From NCBI RefSeq assembly GCF_000337475.1, contig NZ_AOIT01000025.1, positions 1 to 49,103 of the forward strand: a stretch of 49,103 bases of DNA. The letters are read 5' to 3'. The position numbers and the translations under genes are program-made. The notes beneath the pieces are model-generated. The model did not search any database. It saw only the letters and a program-made list of their open reading frames with translations, and was not told the DNA's origin. This document shows positions 17,514 to 26,330 of this stretch, one piece after another (position 1 is the stretch's first letter; every line of letters starts with the position of its first letter). The DNA comes from Natrinema limicola JCM 13563 (lineage in GTDB: Archaea > Halobacteriota > Halobacteria > Halobacteriales > Natrialbaceae).

Positions 17514-17924
17514 TTACTCCTTGCTGCCTGTGATGACCACCGGCCGATCAGTGTTGAGAATCACACCCTGAGAGATGCTTCCGAACAGTGCTTTCCCGAC
17601 GGGCGAGCGCTTCCGACCGCCGAGGACGATCGTGTCGACATCGTGGGCCTCGGCGTGCTCGAGAATGTCCTCTTCAGTGTCGCCGCTGTCCTCGACGATC
17701 GTCACGTCGATGCCGGCGTCCTCGAGGGTTTCCGCTGCGCGGCGGACGGCATCGATCTCGGAGGCGGAGTCGTGATCCTCAACTGCCGCCTCGCTTTCCT
17801 CGGTGAAGACGAACAGGACGTAGGCCTCAACTGCATCCGCGGCAGTCGGCAACGCCGTGACGTAGTCGACCTGTGCCAATGCACGGTTCTCGTTGGTGTC
17901 AACAGGAATCAAGACGCGATACAT
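17514..17924 (-). CDS. Universal stress protein (UspA family)
   Basis: A 136-residue single-domain protein. It begins MYRVLIPVDTNENRALAQVD (first strand and the Asp that contacts nucleotide) and contains the ATP-binding signature VLGGRKRSPVGKALFGSISQ followed by VVITG, matching the G-2x-G-9x-G(S/T) pattern of ATP-binding Usp proteins. It is cytoplasmic, probably a dimer, and is associated with stress survival by family. It is transcribed in the same direction as the acyl-CoA synthetase gene whose stop lies 60 bases away from its own start, so it might follow that gene in one transcript or have its own promoter. Confidence 0.92.
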   Translation of the reverse strand: MYRVLIPVDTNENRALAQVDYVTALPTAADAVEAYVLFVFTEESEAAVEDHDSASEIDAVRRAAETLEDAGIDVTIVEDSGDTEEDILEHAEAHDVDTIVLGGRKRSPVGKALFGSISQGVILNTDRPVVITGSKE

Positions 17925-17983
17925 GGGTACTTGTTAGCAGTCTTTAACTATAAACCTCGTCCCAACAGAGGGTCACCTCGCAA

Positions 17984-19675
17984 TTAGTCCTCGTCGTCGC
18001 GTTCTCGCAGGGAGCGGCGTCGGATCTTGCCCGTCGTCGTCGTCGGGAGCGTTTCGACGAACGCGATGTGTTGGGGATACTCGTATTCAGCCAGTCGATC
18101 ACGGACGAGCGTCCGGATCTCCTCGCGAAGCGTGTCGGGATCGTACTCGTCGCGTGCGGGCTTGACGAACGCTTTGATCGCCTCGCCACGGGTCTCGTCG
18201 GGAACACCGACGACACCGACCTGTTCGACGGCGTCGTGGGTCAGAATCGCGTCTTCGACCTCCATCGGCCCAACGCGGTAGCCGCTGGTGAGGATCACGT
18301 CGTCGGCCCGCGAAACGAACCACAGATACCCATCCTCGTCACGTTCGACGAGGTCGTCGGTCAGGAACCACCTTCCCGAAGAGCGTTGCTCTTCTGACTC
18401 CCCACTCGCTCCGCTTGCGGGGACGTCTTCGATCTGTTTGTTCGCCGTCTTCTCCGGCAGCCCGTGGTACTCGTCGAAGAAGACACGCCGATCGTCCGGT
18501 TTGATCGCGAGTTCGCCGACCTCGCCGCGCTCTTTGCGCTCGTGCGTCTCGGGATCGAGCACCGCGACCTCATAGCCCGGGAAGGGCTTGCCCATGCTAC
18601 CCGGCCGCGTGTCGAACCAGGTCTCAGAGTTGCCAACGACGAGGTTGAGTTCCGTCTGGCCGTAGAACTCGTTGATCGCGACGTCGTCGAACGTCGCGTC
18701 GACCCACTCGACGACCTCCGAGGTGAGCGGCTCGCCGGCCGAGGCGAACGTCTCGATCGAGAGATCAAAGCGGGCTTCAGGGTCGTCGACGCCCATCAGC
18801 ATCCGCAGCGCAGTCGGCGGCATGAACGCCTTGGTCACGTCGTGGCGCTCGAGGAGGTCGTAGACCTCCTGGGGGTCGAACCCATCGCGAGGCCAGCCGA
18901 CGATCGTACAGCCGTGGTGCCACGCTGCAAAGAGGGTGCCACCGAGGGCTGCACCCCAGGCCCAGTCGGCTGGCGTCCACAGCGTCGCCTCGCCCTCCGC
19001 GAGGCCCTGATCGAAGTAGTTGTACGCCGCGGCGGCACGTCCGAGCCAGAGCGCGTGGCTGTGGCGGACTCCCTTCGGCGGGCCTGTCGAGCCGCTCGTG
19101 TACATGATCGCCGTCGGCGTCTCGGGCGTCGCGTCGTAGACGTCGATCCCTGGCTCGTGGGATGCGACGAGGTCGTCGAAGGCGTGTGCGCCGTCCCGTA
19201 CCGATCCGGCGTTGCCGAGTTCGATGACGTGCTCGAGTGCCGGACATTCGTCGCGGATCTCGTCGATCGTCTCCCGGACGCTCGGGTCGACGACGACGGC
19301 TGTGGCCTCGCTGTCGGCGAGTCGATACTGTAAGGCGTCGCGCCCGAACAGTACCGTCAATGGAACCGATACCGCGCCGAGTTTCCAGTTCGCGAGATGC
19401 GTCAGCGGGTTCTGCGGTTTCTGTGGGACGACGACGCCCACCCGGTCGCCAGCCGTGACGCCGAGGTCAGCCAGCGCGGCGGCAAGGCGATCAGAGCGTT
19501 CGTCGAGGTCGTCGAAGGAGTAGGTCTCGAGGCCGTCATCGGGGTGGTCGTATCGCAGCGCCGTTCGACTCGTGTCCTCGTGTTTCCGAAGGAAGTCGAC
19601 CGCGGGGTTGTACTCGTCGGGAAGCTCCCACGAAAACTCCTCGCGGGCTGTCTCGTACTCGTCGTAACTCGGCAT
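17984..19675 (-). CDS. Acyl-CoA synthetase (AMP-forming, medium-chain/ACSM-like)
   Basis: A 563-residue adenylate-forming enzyme that would activate a carboxylic acid to its CoA thioester. The start MPSYDEYETAREEFSWELPD at 19673-19675 matches family starts; ATGs at 19690 and 19714 are alternatives. Motifs: IMYTSGSTGPPKGV (P-loop), NEFYGQTELN, LTDDLVERDEDGYLWF and TTTTGKIRRRSLR with the catalytic lysine. Between NKQIED and RWFLTDD there is an extra Ser/Gly/Glu-rich stretch (VPASGASGESEEQRSSG) encoded by a palindromic DNA segment and not expected in the family. The overall form resembles acetyl/propionyl and medium-chain ligases; the exact acid is not predictable. Confidence 0.9.
   Translation of the reverse strand: MPSYDEYETAREEFSWELPDEYNPAVDFLRKHEDTSRTALRYDHPDDGLETYSFDDLDERSDRLAAALADLGVTAGDRVGVVVPQKPQNPLTHLANWKLGAVSVPLTVLFGRDALQYRLADSEATAVVVDPSVRETIDEIRDECPALEHVIELGNAGSVRDGAHAFDDLVASHEPGIDVYDATPETPTAIMYTSGSTGPPKGVRHSHALWLGRAAAAYNYFDQGLAEGEATLWTPADWAWGAALGGTLFAAWHHGCTIVGWPRDGFDPQEVYDLLERHDVTKAFMPPTALRMLMGVDDPEARFDLSIETFASAGEPLTSEVVEWVDATFDDVAINEFYGQTELNLVVGNSETWFDTRPGSMGKPFPGYEVAVLDPETHERKERGEVGELAIKPDDRRVFFDEYHGLPEKTANKQIEDVPASGASGESEEQRSSGRWFLTDDLVERDEDGYLWFVSRADDVILTSGYRVGPMEVEDAILTHDAVEQVGVVGVPDETRGEAIKAFVKPARDEYDPDTLREEIRTLVRDRLAEYEYPQHIAFVETLPTTTTGKIRRRSLRERDDED
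18378..18423. repeat. Palindromic insert inside the acyl-CoA synthetase gene
   Basis: GAAGAGC-gtt-GCTCTTC at 18378-18394 is a perfect 7-bp hairpin, followed by TCCCC (18399-18403) pairing with GGGGA (18419-18423). The stretch encodes a low-complexity surface loop at a place where homologues have none that I recall. It resembles short palindromes that insert in frame in coding genes. Confidence 0.5.
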
Positions 19676-19792
19676 TACCGTCCAGGTCATGCGGTTGCGT
19701 ACCGGTGCCAGCACATAGCCTTTTTCGACATGCGCGACCCTCGAGGTGGATCAGGGACCGCGGGTATGCGCAAGCGAACGTGGTGTCTCGAT

Positions 19793-20089
19793 TCAGTCTT
19801 CGTCCTCGTCGTCCTCGTCCGCTTCTTCTTCCACGTTGGCCGCCTCTTCTTCCCCGTCTTCGTCTGCTTTTTCCTCCTCGTCTTCGCTTTCTTTCTCTTC
19901 TTCGCCGGTCTCCGCAGATTCGTCGTCCGCTTCCCCTTCGACTTCGACCGTCGCTTCGACTTCGATCGTCAACCCGCTGGCCTCGAGCTCGGCCTCGAAC
20001 TCGCGTTCGTCTCCGACCTCGATCTCGAGTTCGTTGGAATCCACTTCGACTTCGACCTCGACGTCGACGGTGACTTCAGTGTCGTCCAT
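19793..20089 (-). CDS. Small highly acidic protein
   Basis: A 98-residue protein. The first half alternates charged or polar and Val/Ile/Leu residues (TVDVEVEVEVDSNELEIEVG and LTIEVEATVEVEG), as in beta strands of a small sheet. The second half is almost entirely Glu, Asp and Ala (EEEKESEDEEEKADEDGEEE). I recognise no family. Such tails are common in haloarchaeal proteins but extreme here. The reading direction is supported by the ATG at 20087-20089 and by the lack of any better frame. It could be a protein that binds cations or basic partners, but nothing proves this. Confidence 0.55.
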   Translation of the reverse strand: MDDTEVTVDVEVEVEVDSNELEIEVGDEREFEAELEASGLTIEVEATVEVEGEADDESAETGEEEKESEDEEEKADEDGEEEAANVEEEADEDDEDED

Positions 20090-20189
20090 ACCGCTCTTTC
20101 GCTCGGCTGTCCTAAAGGAATACTGCGTGTTTTCGCGGACCGAACGGTTCCACTTCGAGCCGTTTCGAGTCGTTCGAGACAGCCCGGAC

Positions 20190-21071
20190 CTACGACTCGA
20201 GCCAGCCGGGAACGGCGTTGACCGATTCGAGCACTGCTGTTGCCCCTTCGCGCTCGTATTTTCGTCGTCCCTCTTCGCCGGTCAGCCCGCCGGTCAGGAC
20301 GCCGATCCCGTGATACTCGCGATCGGAATCGGTCTCGCTCGCGTTGACTGCCGTCCGAACGTCGTCTAACGTGTCACCGACGAACGCGACGCTGGTCGCG
20401 TCGAACCGCTCTGCGAGGGTCGTCAGCGCTTTCGGGTGCGGTTTGCCCTCCTCCCAGTCGTCCATCGTGAAGCGACGGTCGACCGGAATCGCATCGTCAA
20501 GCCCGACCCGCTCGAGGGCGATCTCGGCTTCGGCTTCCGGTCGCCCAGTGAGGACGCCCACGTCGTACCCCGCGAGCAGCCGATCTCGGGCGTCGGCCTC
20601 GAGCAACACCGGTTCGTCGTGGATAAATCCGGGCGTCTCCCGGTCGAGATCCGGCTCGCCACCCTCGAGCCCGCGATAGAGTTCGTCGCCGAGATACAAC
20701 TGCTGGAAGACGTCGCGGAGTCGGTCGCGGTCCCAGCGGTCGGTCACGCGCTGGGTCGCGCGGGCACCGATCGCCTCGCGGACGACGGTTTCGGCCGCCT
20801 CGAGGCCACCGCTAGCGGCGGCGATGTCGTCGGTGAACGTCTCGAGTGACTCGCTGTACCCCTCCTCGGTCGCCAGAACGTAGAGTGCGGCGGCGTAGGT
20901 CAACTCCCAGTCGTTGTTGAACCCGCCCGCGTCCTTGAACGCCTGAATGTCGTCTTTTCGGATCGTCCGGTCGTAGACCGCCTCGACGGACTCGACGATC
21001 GCGCGCCGGTAGGAGTCGGCGACGTCGACGAGCACCCCGTCGATGTCGAGGACGACGGCATCTGCGTGCAT
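20190..21071 (-). CDS. HAD-superfamily hydrolase, TIGR01548 type
   Basis: A 293-residue phosphatase-like protein. The ATG at 21069-21071 gives [20 protein letters not shown] with the two catalytic aspartates of HAD motif [14 protein letters not shown] carries motif II (Thr), [10 protein letters not shown] motif III (Lys), and [17 protein letters not shown] motif IV. The frame extends 76 codons upstream without homology. A strong box GGTTTTTATCC (21094-21104, minus strand) lies about 28 bases before this ATG, fitting a leaderless transcript. The large cap domain between motifs I and II is typical of TIGR01548. The family has been linked to phosphatase roles in imidazole-type pathways, but the substrate here is not known. 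Confidence 0.88.
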   Translation of the reverse strand: MHADAVVLDIDGVLVDVADSYRRAIVESVEAVYDRTIRKDDIQAFKDAGGFNNDWELTYAAALYVLATEEGYSESLETFTDDIAAASGGLEAAETVVREAIGARATQRVTDRWDRDRLRDVFQQLYLGDELYRGLEGGEPDLDRETPGFIHDEPVLLEADARDRLLAGYDVGVLTGRPEAEAEIALERVGLDDAIPVDRRFTMDDWEEGKPHPKALTTLAERFDATSVAFVGDTLDDVRTAVNASETDSDREYHGIGVLTGGLTGEEGRRKYEREGATAVLESVNAVPGWLES

Positions 21072-21093
21072 ACCCGTTCGGACGGGCCGCCGA

Positions 21094-21104
21094 GGATAAA
21101 AACC
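21094..21104 (-). promoter_or_regulatory. TATA box of the HAD hydrolase gene
   Basis: GGTTTTTATCC on the minus strand, centred about 28 bases before the ATG at 21071; it decides the start codon in favour of the internal methionine. Confidence 0.6.
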
Positions 21105-21142
21105 ACCCTTTCGGACGCCGTGGCCGGCCACAGTGTCCCCGA

Positions 21143-21778
21143 TCAGACCGGCACTGGACCCGCGCCGACGATCGAAAACGCCAGAATCCCCAGCCCGAGC
21201 GCATAGAGCACGTCCGCCCACAGCCACGAGAGCAGATTCGCGACGTAGATCACGACGACGACGGGAATCCCGAGCAACACCATCGGCGACTGTCGCCACT
21301 CGAGTCGCGAGCGACGCCAGAGCGTGTCCGCGTCCCCGGTGCTCGGAAACGCGTGCATGCCGATCGAGAGCCCCAGCCAGCCGAGGACGGCTGTGGCGGC
21401 GATCGTTTCGATCGAGGCGGCTCGCAGATTCCCGGTCGTCGAGACGAGCGCTGCGAGGCCGAGAAAAGCGGCGAACGCGACGACCGTGTTGACCAGAAAC
21501 GGCGCGACGCTGACGACGAACGCCTCCCGATACCGTCTGGGCTGGCCGTGGCGGACGTACCCCGCTGGATCGCCGAACTGGAAGTAGACGACCTCGAGAA
21601 CGGGGACGCCGACCAGCTCACAGGCCTGCTTGTGGGCGAACTCGTGGATGACGACGCCTGGGATCGTAACGAGCCGCACCAGAAGCCAGAGAAGCGTACT
21701 GATGCCGACGATTACTGCGATCAGCATCGCGATCGCACCGACGGCTGCAACGGCATACGCGACGGTCTCGGCGTTCAC
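21143..21778 (-). CDS. M50-like membrane metalloprotease
   Basis: A 211-residue integral membrane protein with five to six helices. HEFAHK at residues 45-50, at the end of the second hydrophobic segment, is the zinc-binding HExxH motif of site-2-type intramembrane proteases. [17 protein letters not shown] supplies the NxxxF-like and Pro-containing helix seen in this clan, and the segment [13 protein letters not shown] is typical of a soluble-protein relative group (DUF3267/M50-like). It may cut membrane-bound regulators, but no substrate is visible nearby. It lies 30 bases from the UPF0146 gene on the same strand and may be cotranscribed with it. Confidence 0.75.
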   Translation of the reverse strand: MNAETVAYAVAAVGAIAMLIAVIVGISTLLWLLVRLVTIPGVVIHEFAHKQACELVGVPVLEVVYFQFGDPAGYVRHGQPRRYREAFVVSVAPFLVNTVVAFAAFLGLAALVSTTGNLRAASIETIAATAVLGWLGLSIGMHAFPSTGDADTLWRRSRLEWRQSPMVLLGIPVVVVIYVANLLSWLWADVLYALGLGILAFSIVGAGPVPV

Positions 21779-21808
21779 AACTCCGTGAACGTGTCGCGCC
21801 CGGATAAT

Positions 21809-22234
21809 TCATTCGCGCCGGTCAGTTCCGGTCACTCCCGGCGCTCGAGCGACGTACAGCGTCCCGGATTCGATCGTCTTGCGCTCGACCGGCACTGCGG
21901 GCTGGTCTCCGCCGAGAGTCGTAAAGACGAACGCAGCGTCGACCGTCCGTGCGATCTCGAGTGCCGGCCTGTGAAGTTCCGGCGGCAGGTTCCGCGCGTA
22001 GATTGCGTCCGCGTCTGCGTAGACCGACGACTCGGGATCGATGATGTCGTCGCGAACGAACGTCACACCCGCCGGCACGTCACGGTCGTAGATGTCCGTT
22101 GCGGTGACTGCCACTCCGCGCTCGGCGAGCGCTCGAGCGAGGTCGGGCCGGCGGCCGATCCCGATTTCGACGACTCGATCGTACGTCGCGAGGTAATCGA
22201 CTATTGCGTCGGGATTCCGGCGAGAGTCGGCCAT
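21809..22234 (-). CDS. UPF0146 family protein
   Basis: A 141-residue Rossmann-like protein that begins MADSRRNPDAIVDYLATYDR at 22232-22234. VVEIGIGRRPDLARALAERG resembles a methyltransferase motif I with an altered glycine loop, followed by VTATDIYDRDVPAGVTFVRD (motif II position). NLPPELHRPALEIAR and FVFTTLGGDQP are UPF0146 hallmarks. The family is conserved in archaea and may be a degenerate or specialised methyltransferase; no activity is established. It is divergent from the archaemetzincin gene with only 39 bases between the two starts. Confidence 0.88.
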   Translation of the reverse strand: MADSRRNPDAIVDYLATYDRVVEIGIGRRPDLARALAERGVAVTATDIYDRDVPAGVTFVRDDIIDPESSVYADADAIYARNLPPELHRPALEIARTVDAAFVFTTLGGDQPAVPVERKTIESGTLYVARAPGVTGTDRRE

Positions 22235-22273
22235 GGCGGGACGTTTATGCCACCCGCGGCCATAGCACTTGCT

Positions 22274-22795
22274 ATGCTCGTCGATATCGTGCCGGTCGGA
22301 AACGTCTCCGCCGAGGTCAAGCGGGCGGCCTCTTCTGCACTGCGATCGGTCTACGACTGCGACGTGTCGATCAACGATTCGCAGTCGGTTCCAAACGGTG
22401 CATATGACTCCGACCGGAACCAGTACTCCGCCGAGACGTTCATTCAACTGGCCGAACGCGTCGGCCGCGGCACGAAAAATATCGCGATCACACCCCACGA
22501 CCTCTTCTATCGGCGTCGAAACTACGTCTTCGGACTCGCCTATCTCGACGGCAGCGGCAGCGTCGTCTCTACCTACCGGCTCCAGACCTCGAGCGACGGC
22601 GGCTTCTCGAATCAAAGCGCCGCCGACATCTTCGAGGACCGTGTCCGCAAGGAGATCGTCCACGAAATCGGCCACACCTACGGCCTCGAGCACTGCGATA
22701 ACAACCGCTGTGTGATGAATTTCTCGCCGACGGTCCGCGAGGTCGACATCAAAGAAGAGAACCTCTGTGGGAGCTGTCAGCGCCTGATCAGCTGA
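22274..22795 (+). CDS. amzA: Archaemetzincin, zinc metalloprotease
   Basis: A 173-residue archaemetzincin. Residues 130-141 are HEIGHTYGLEHC, the extended HExxHxxGxxHC zinc motif, and Cys146, Cys165 and Cys168 complete the second, structural zinc site (RCVMNFS and CGSCQR). The start ATG is at 22274; a TTTATG box about 27 bases upstream in the 39-base divergent gap suits a leaderless transcript. Its TGA (22793-22795) ends on the first base of the palindromic element, copy 2. The family is compact and cytoplasmic, with peptidase activity reported for human relatives; the physiological substrate in archaea is unknown. Confidence 0.93.
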   Translation: MLVDIVPVGNVSAEVKRAASSALRSVYDCDVSINDSQSVPNGAYDSDRNQYSAETFIQLAERVGRGTKNIAITPHDLFYRRRNYVFGLAYLDGSGSVVSTYRLQTSSDGGFSNQSAADIFEDRVRKEIVHEIGHTYGLEHCDNNRCVMNFSPTVREVDIKEENLCGSCQRLIS

Positions 22796-22876
22796 TACGG
22801 TTTGCCGTAACTGTTTACCGGAGGGACCGCAGGACGGCTCGCGGTCACTCCGGAACTGACTGACAGCAGACCGTAT
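22795..22876. repeat. Palindromic intergenic element, copy 2
   Basis: An 82-bp element with ends ATACGGTTTGCCGT and its near-complement ACAGCAGACCGTAT. The internal hairpin arms CCGGAGGGACCGC and GCGGTCACTCCGG pair at 12 of 13 positions. It matches copy 1 (4497-4579) in inverted orientation, and several arm positions differ between copies on both sides, so pairing is kept. Confidence 0.75.
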
Positions 22877-22945
22877 GAGTCCGTTCGGTCACTGTTCTCC
22901 GATACGATCTCACCAACCGCAGCGATCATTGTCTCGAGTCGTTGG

Positions 22946-24118
22946 TCACCGCTCGAGCAGTCGCGAGACCGCTTTCCGTCCCCGCGCTCGCACTCGCGAG
23001 CGCCAGCCAAGCGAGACGGGGCCGACGACCGGCAGCGTCCACTGGGCGTCGGCGGCAGCCTCGAGCGTCGATCGCTCGTACTCGCTGACGAACTCCCACA
23101 GGAGGCGACTTGCGTCCGGCCCATCGGGTGCGGTGAACCGCCCGTCGGGACTGCCGCCGGACCACGCGTGGCCCATCCCATCAACGATCCATTCCTCGAC
23201 GACGAGGGTTCCGGTCGCGTCGCGATACTGGCGTCTGGTATACTCGTACGGGCCGCTTGTGCCGGTCTTCACCCGGTCGGGATCGACCTCGAGTGTTTCT
23301 TCGTCGCCGTCGACTCCGAGATGGCTCGCACGGAGCGTCCCTTCGGTGAGCTGCCGGGCGTTGGTCACGTCGACGACGTCGTCGTCGGTCCCGTGGAAGA
23401 CGATCGTCGGGATCGCACGCGCACGGTCGCCCATCGCCTCGTGCGCTTCGATCCCCGCTTTGCGCCCCTTCCGTCCGTCGCCGCGATACATCTGTGACAG
23501 TGCCGAAAGCGCGCTTCCGACGGCGTCGTACGCAGGCCCGCTGTGAACGCCCGCCGCAGCGAACAGGTCGGCGTATTCGACGATCGCTCGAGCCGCCATC
23601 GACCCGCCGGCCGAGAGGCCGGCGACGTACACCCGATCCTCGTCGACGGCAAACTTGGCTGTCACGCTGCGCGTGAGGTCGGCGAGCCAGGCGAGTTCAC
23701 CGCTCCCGCGTGTGGCCTCCGTGTCGTCGTACCAGTTCCAACACCGGAGCGGGTTTCCAACGCGCGACTGTTTCGGGTAGGCGACCAGAAACGTCTCGTC
23801 CGCTGCAACCTCGTTCATGCCGGTTTCGGCCGCAAACGCCGCTGGCGTCTGTCGACAGCCATGAAGGAACACGAGCAACGGCACCGGCTCGTCGGCGTCG
23901 TAGCCGGGTGGCACGTACAGCCGATACGATCGCCCGTCGTGGTCGCTGCCCCGGAACTCGCCGGCAGCAGAACCTGGCTCCGAACCCGTACGCTCATCGC
24001 CAGACCGGACGGCGCGTTCGGCTCCGAGCGGGGACGACTGCAACAGCTCCTTCGCACGGAGCAGCGTTCGGCGACCGACGGCATCGTCGGTCGCGTCCGT
24101 GTCGTCACTGACGGGCAT
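22946..24118 (-). CDS. PHB depolymerase family esterase
   Basis: A 390-residue alpha/beta hydrolase. RSYRLYVPPGYDADEPVPLL opens the catalytic domain, LVFLHGCRQTP holds the oxyanion HG, and CWNWYDDTEATRGSGE is characteristic of the esterase-PHB group. The nucleophile is Ser in VYVAGLSAGGSMA (GxSxG), the acid is in IPTIVFHGTDDDVVD, and the histidine is in GMGHAWSGGSPDG. The start MPVSDDTDATDD at 24118 is preferred over an ATG at 24139. I see no signal or Tat motif, so it probably acts inside the cell, on stored polyhydroxyalkanoate or other esters. The C-terminal 45 residues are basic (WRSRVRARGRKAVSRLLER). Confidence 0.87.
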   Translation of the reverse strand: MPVSDDTDATDDAVGRRTLLRAKELLQSSPLGAERAVRSGDERTGSEPGSAAGEFRGSDHDGRSYRLYVPPGYDADEPVPLLVFLHGCRQTPAAFAAETGMNEVAADETFLVAYPKQSRVGNPLRCWNWYDDTEATRGSGELAWLADLTRSVTAKFAVDEDRVYVAGLSAGGSMAARAIVEYADLFAAAGVHSGPAYDAVGSALSALSQMYRGDGRKGRKAGIEAHEAMGDRARAIPTIVFHGTDDDVVDVTNARQLTEGTLRASHLGVDGDEETLEVDPDRVKTGTSGPYEYTRRQYRDATGTLVVEEWIVDGMGHAWSGGSPDGRFTAPDGPDASRLLWEFVSEYERSTLEAAADAQWTLPVVGPVSLGWRSRVRARGRKAVSRLLER

Positions 24119-24199
24119 ACTGCAGCCATGACTATCCACTCGAGTATAAGTTCTGGGCTCGGCGACCGATTCCGTCTCGAGAAGGGCCGATCTGCGAAC

Positions 24200-26014
24200 C
24201 TACGGCGCGTAGTAGTACTCGCCCTCGCTTTTCTGCTGGCGATCCAGCTGAGACTCGGGCTTGTTGATCCGCGGGCGCGAGGTCCGTTCGTCACGACGGA
24301 ACGTGACCTCGAGGTTCGCGAGGAACTCGTTCATACCGTCGCGCATCGGCTGTGGTTGGCCAGCACGACCATGGACGGCGGGTTCGCCGTCGAAGACCAT
24401 CAGCCGGTCGGCGAGCAGGTCCATCATGTAGATGTCGTGGTCGATGACCAACACGGTGGCGTCCTGCTGTTCGGCGTATCGGCGGATCGCGCTGGTCGCC
24501 TGCACGCGCTGTTCGACGTCCAGATGGGCCGAGGGTTCGTCGAGCAGGTAGAGATCCGCCGAGTCGGAGAGACAGGCCGCAATCGCGACCCGCTGGCGTT
24601 CCCCACCGGAGAGATCCGAGAGGTTCTGCTCCATGATCCGCTCGAGTTGGAGCGGCTGGGCGATCTCGGTGTTCCAGTACGAGGAGCCAAACTGGTCCGT
24701 AATCGAGGAGAGGAACGCGTCGACCCGCATGGGCTGGTCGATGGTGACGTACTGAGGCTTGTAGGCGATCTCAAGATCGAGATCGGCGTCGCCCGTATCG
24801 GGCTCTAAGTTGCCCGTCAACAGCTTCGCGAACGTCGACTTCCCGATCCCGTTGGGGCCGACGATGCCAAGCACTTCGTTCTCGCGGATCTCACCGCCCT
24901 CGATATCGAGGCTGAACTCGCCGTCGCCGTAGCTCTTTGTGAGATCGGGATACTCGACGAGCGTGTCGGCGTGGCTCGCAGTCCGGGGGGCGTGTTCCTC
25001 GAACTCGATTGGATTCGGTCGAATCCGCATGTTCTCGTTCTCGAGATACCCCGCAAGATACTCGTTGATCCCGTTGCGGACCGATTTCGGCGAGGTGATG
25101 ACACCGTAGGCCCCGGGCTCACCGTAGGCGACGTGAAGCGTATCGGCGAGCAAGTCCAAGATTGCGAGGTCGTGTTCGATGACGAGCATCGACTTGTCTT
25201 CTTCCTCGGCGAGTTCGCGGATCAGCCGTGCCGCGGTCACGCGCTGGCCGATGTCCAGATAGGGCGTGATCTCGTCTAAGAAGTAGAAGTCCGTATCTCG
25301 AGCGAGCGTCGCCGCCAGCGCAACCCGCTGGAGTTCACCACCCGAGAGGTCGTCGATCGACTGGTCCATGACCGGGCCGATCGAGAGCCGCTCAACGAGC
25401 GACTCGAGTGCGCCGCGTTCGTCGGTTCGCTCGAGCAGTTCGCGAGTGTTTCCGTCGAAGCTATTCGGAATCTGGTCGACGTACTGGGGCTTTCGCGCGA
25501 TCGTGACGTCGCCGTCGCGGACGTCCGCGATGTAATCTTGCAGTTCGGTCCCGCGGTAGGCCTCGAGCACCTCGTCCCACCCCGGCTCGTCGTCGTGACG
25601 GCCGAGGTTTGGCTCGAGTTCGCCGGCCAGAATGCGAACGGCGGTCGTCTTCCCGATCCCGTTGGGGCCAAGAATGCCGGTGACCTGCCCGTCCTGCGGT
25701 GCAGGAAGCCCGTACAGCGAGAAGGCGTTCTCGCCGTAGCGGTGGGCAGGCTCGTCCTGGAGTTCCTTCGGGAGGTTGATGATCTCGATCGCGTCGAAGG
25801 GACATTTCTCGACGCAGATCCCGCAGGTTTCGCCCAGACAGATCTCTTCGGAGATGTGGATCTGCTCGGGTTGACCCTCGTCGGTCTCCTCGCCGCGGAG
25901 GGTAATACCCTCCTTGCCCGTTCGATTCGGCGGACAGTAGTTCTTGCACTCGTAGCTACACCGGTCGGGCTGACACCGGTCTAGGTCTACGACGGCGATG
26001 CTGTCGTCTGCCAT
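24200..26014 (-). CDS. Ribosome recycling ATPase ABCE1 (Rli1)
   Basis: A 604-residue protein of full family length. Residues 10-95 hold two 4Fe-4S clusters: CQPDRCSYECKNYCPP and CLGETCGICVEKCPFD. Two ABC ATPase modules follow, with Walker A loops GPNGIGKTT and GPNGIGKST, signatures LSGGELQR and LSGGERQR, and Walker B FYFLDE and LYLLDE; the hinge VEYPDL lies between. ABCE1 splits archaeal ribosomes after termination in concert with aPelota or aRF1. The gene starts one base after the stop of the small membrane-protein gene upstream, which implies a shared transcript and probably translational coupling. Confidence 0.97.
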   Translation of the reverse strand: MADDSIAVVDLDRCQPDRCSYECKNYCPPNRTGKEGITLRGEETDEGQPEQIHISEEICLGETCGICVEKCPFDAIEIINLPKELQDEPAHRYGENAFSLYGLPAPQDGQVTGILGPNGIGKTTAVRILAGELEPNLGRHDDEPGWDEVLEAYRGTELQDYIADVRDGDVTIARKPQYVDQIPNSFDGNTRELLERTDERGALESLVERLSIGPVMDQSIDDLSGGELQRVALAATLARDTDFYFLDEITPYLDIGQRVTAARLIRELAEEEDKSMLVIEHDLAILDLLADTLHVAYGEPGAYGVITSPKSVRNGINEYLAGYLENENMRIRPNPIEFEEHAPRTASHADTLVEYPDLTKSYGDGEFSLDIEGGEIRENEVLGIVGPNGIGKSTFAKLLTGNLEPDTGDADLDLEIAYKPQYVTIDQPMRVDAFLSSITDQFGSSYWNTEIAQPLQLERIMEQNLSDLSGGERQRVAIAACLSDSADLYLLDEPSAHLDVEQRVQATSAIRRYAEQQDATVLVIDHDIYMMDLLADRLMVFDGEPAVHGRAGQPQPMRDGMNEFLANLEVTFRRDERTSRPRINKPESQLDRQQKSEGEYYYAP

Positions 26015-26015
26015 C

Positions 26016-26330
26016 TTAGGACGCCTCCGCAGTCAGCAGGATGCCCCACGTAACGAACCACAGCGCGAAGGTCATGAACGCGACGAACAGGTAGTGTTTC
26101 GTCCCGAACTCGTCTTCCTCGTAGATCCCCGCAGCGTTGATGAGAACGTACTGGACGAAGATCGCACCGAGGACGAACGCGAGCGCCTGCGTGTTCTGGG
26201 CGGCTGCCTCGGACACCCCAACCCAGGTCGCAGAGGCCAGCGCCGCGGCGACGCCCAGCAGCGCGGACAACGCCGTCACGCCCACCGAGCGGATGTGTTC
26301 ACGCCGGTCGCTGATCGATTCGGTCGACAT
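26016..26330 (-). CDS. Small three-helix membrane protein, possibly EMC6-like
   Basis: A 104-residue protein starting at the ATG at 26328-26330 (MSTESISDRREHIRSVGVTA). A polar N-terminal tail is followed by three hydrophobic helices: VTALSALLGVAAALASATWV, LAFVLGAIFVQYVLINAAGI and YLFVAFMTFALWFVTWGILL. Tail, helix spacing and the late tryptophans resemble EMC6/Rab5-interacting proteins, which help insert membrane proteins; this is my impression of the pattern, not a firm match. It stops one base before the ABCE1 gene and is probably the first gene of that operon, tying it loosely to translation. Confidence 0.75.
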   Translation of the reverse strand: MSTESISDRREHIRSVGVTALSALLGVAAALASATWVGVSEAAAQNTQALAFVLGAIFVQYVLINAAGIYEEDEFGTKHYLFVAFMTFALWFVTWGILLTAEAS

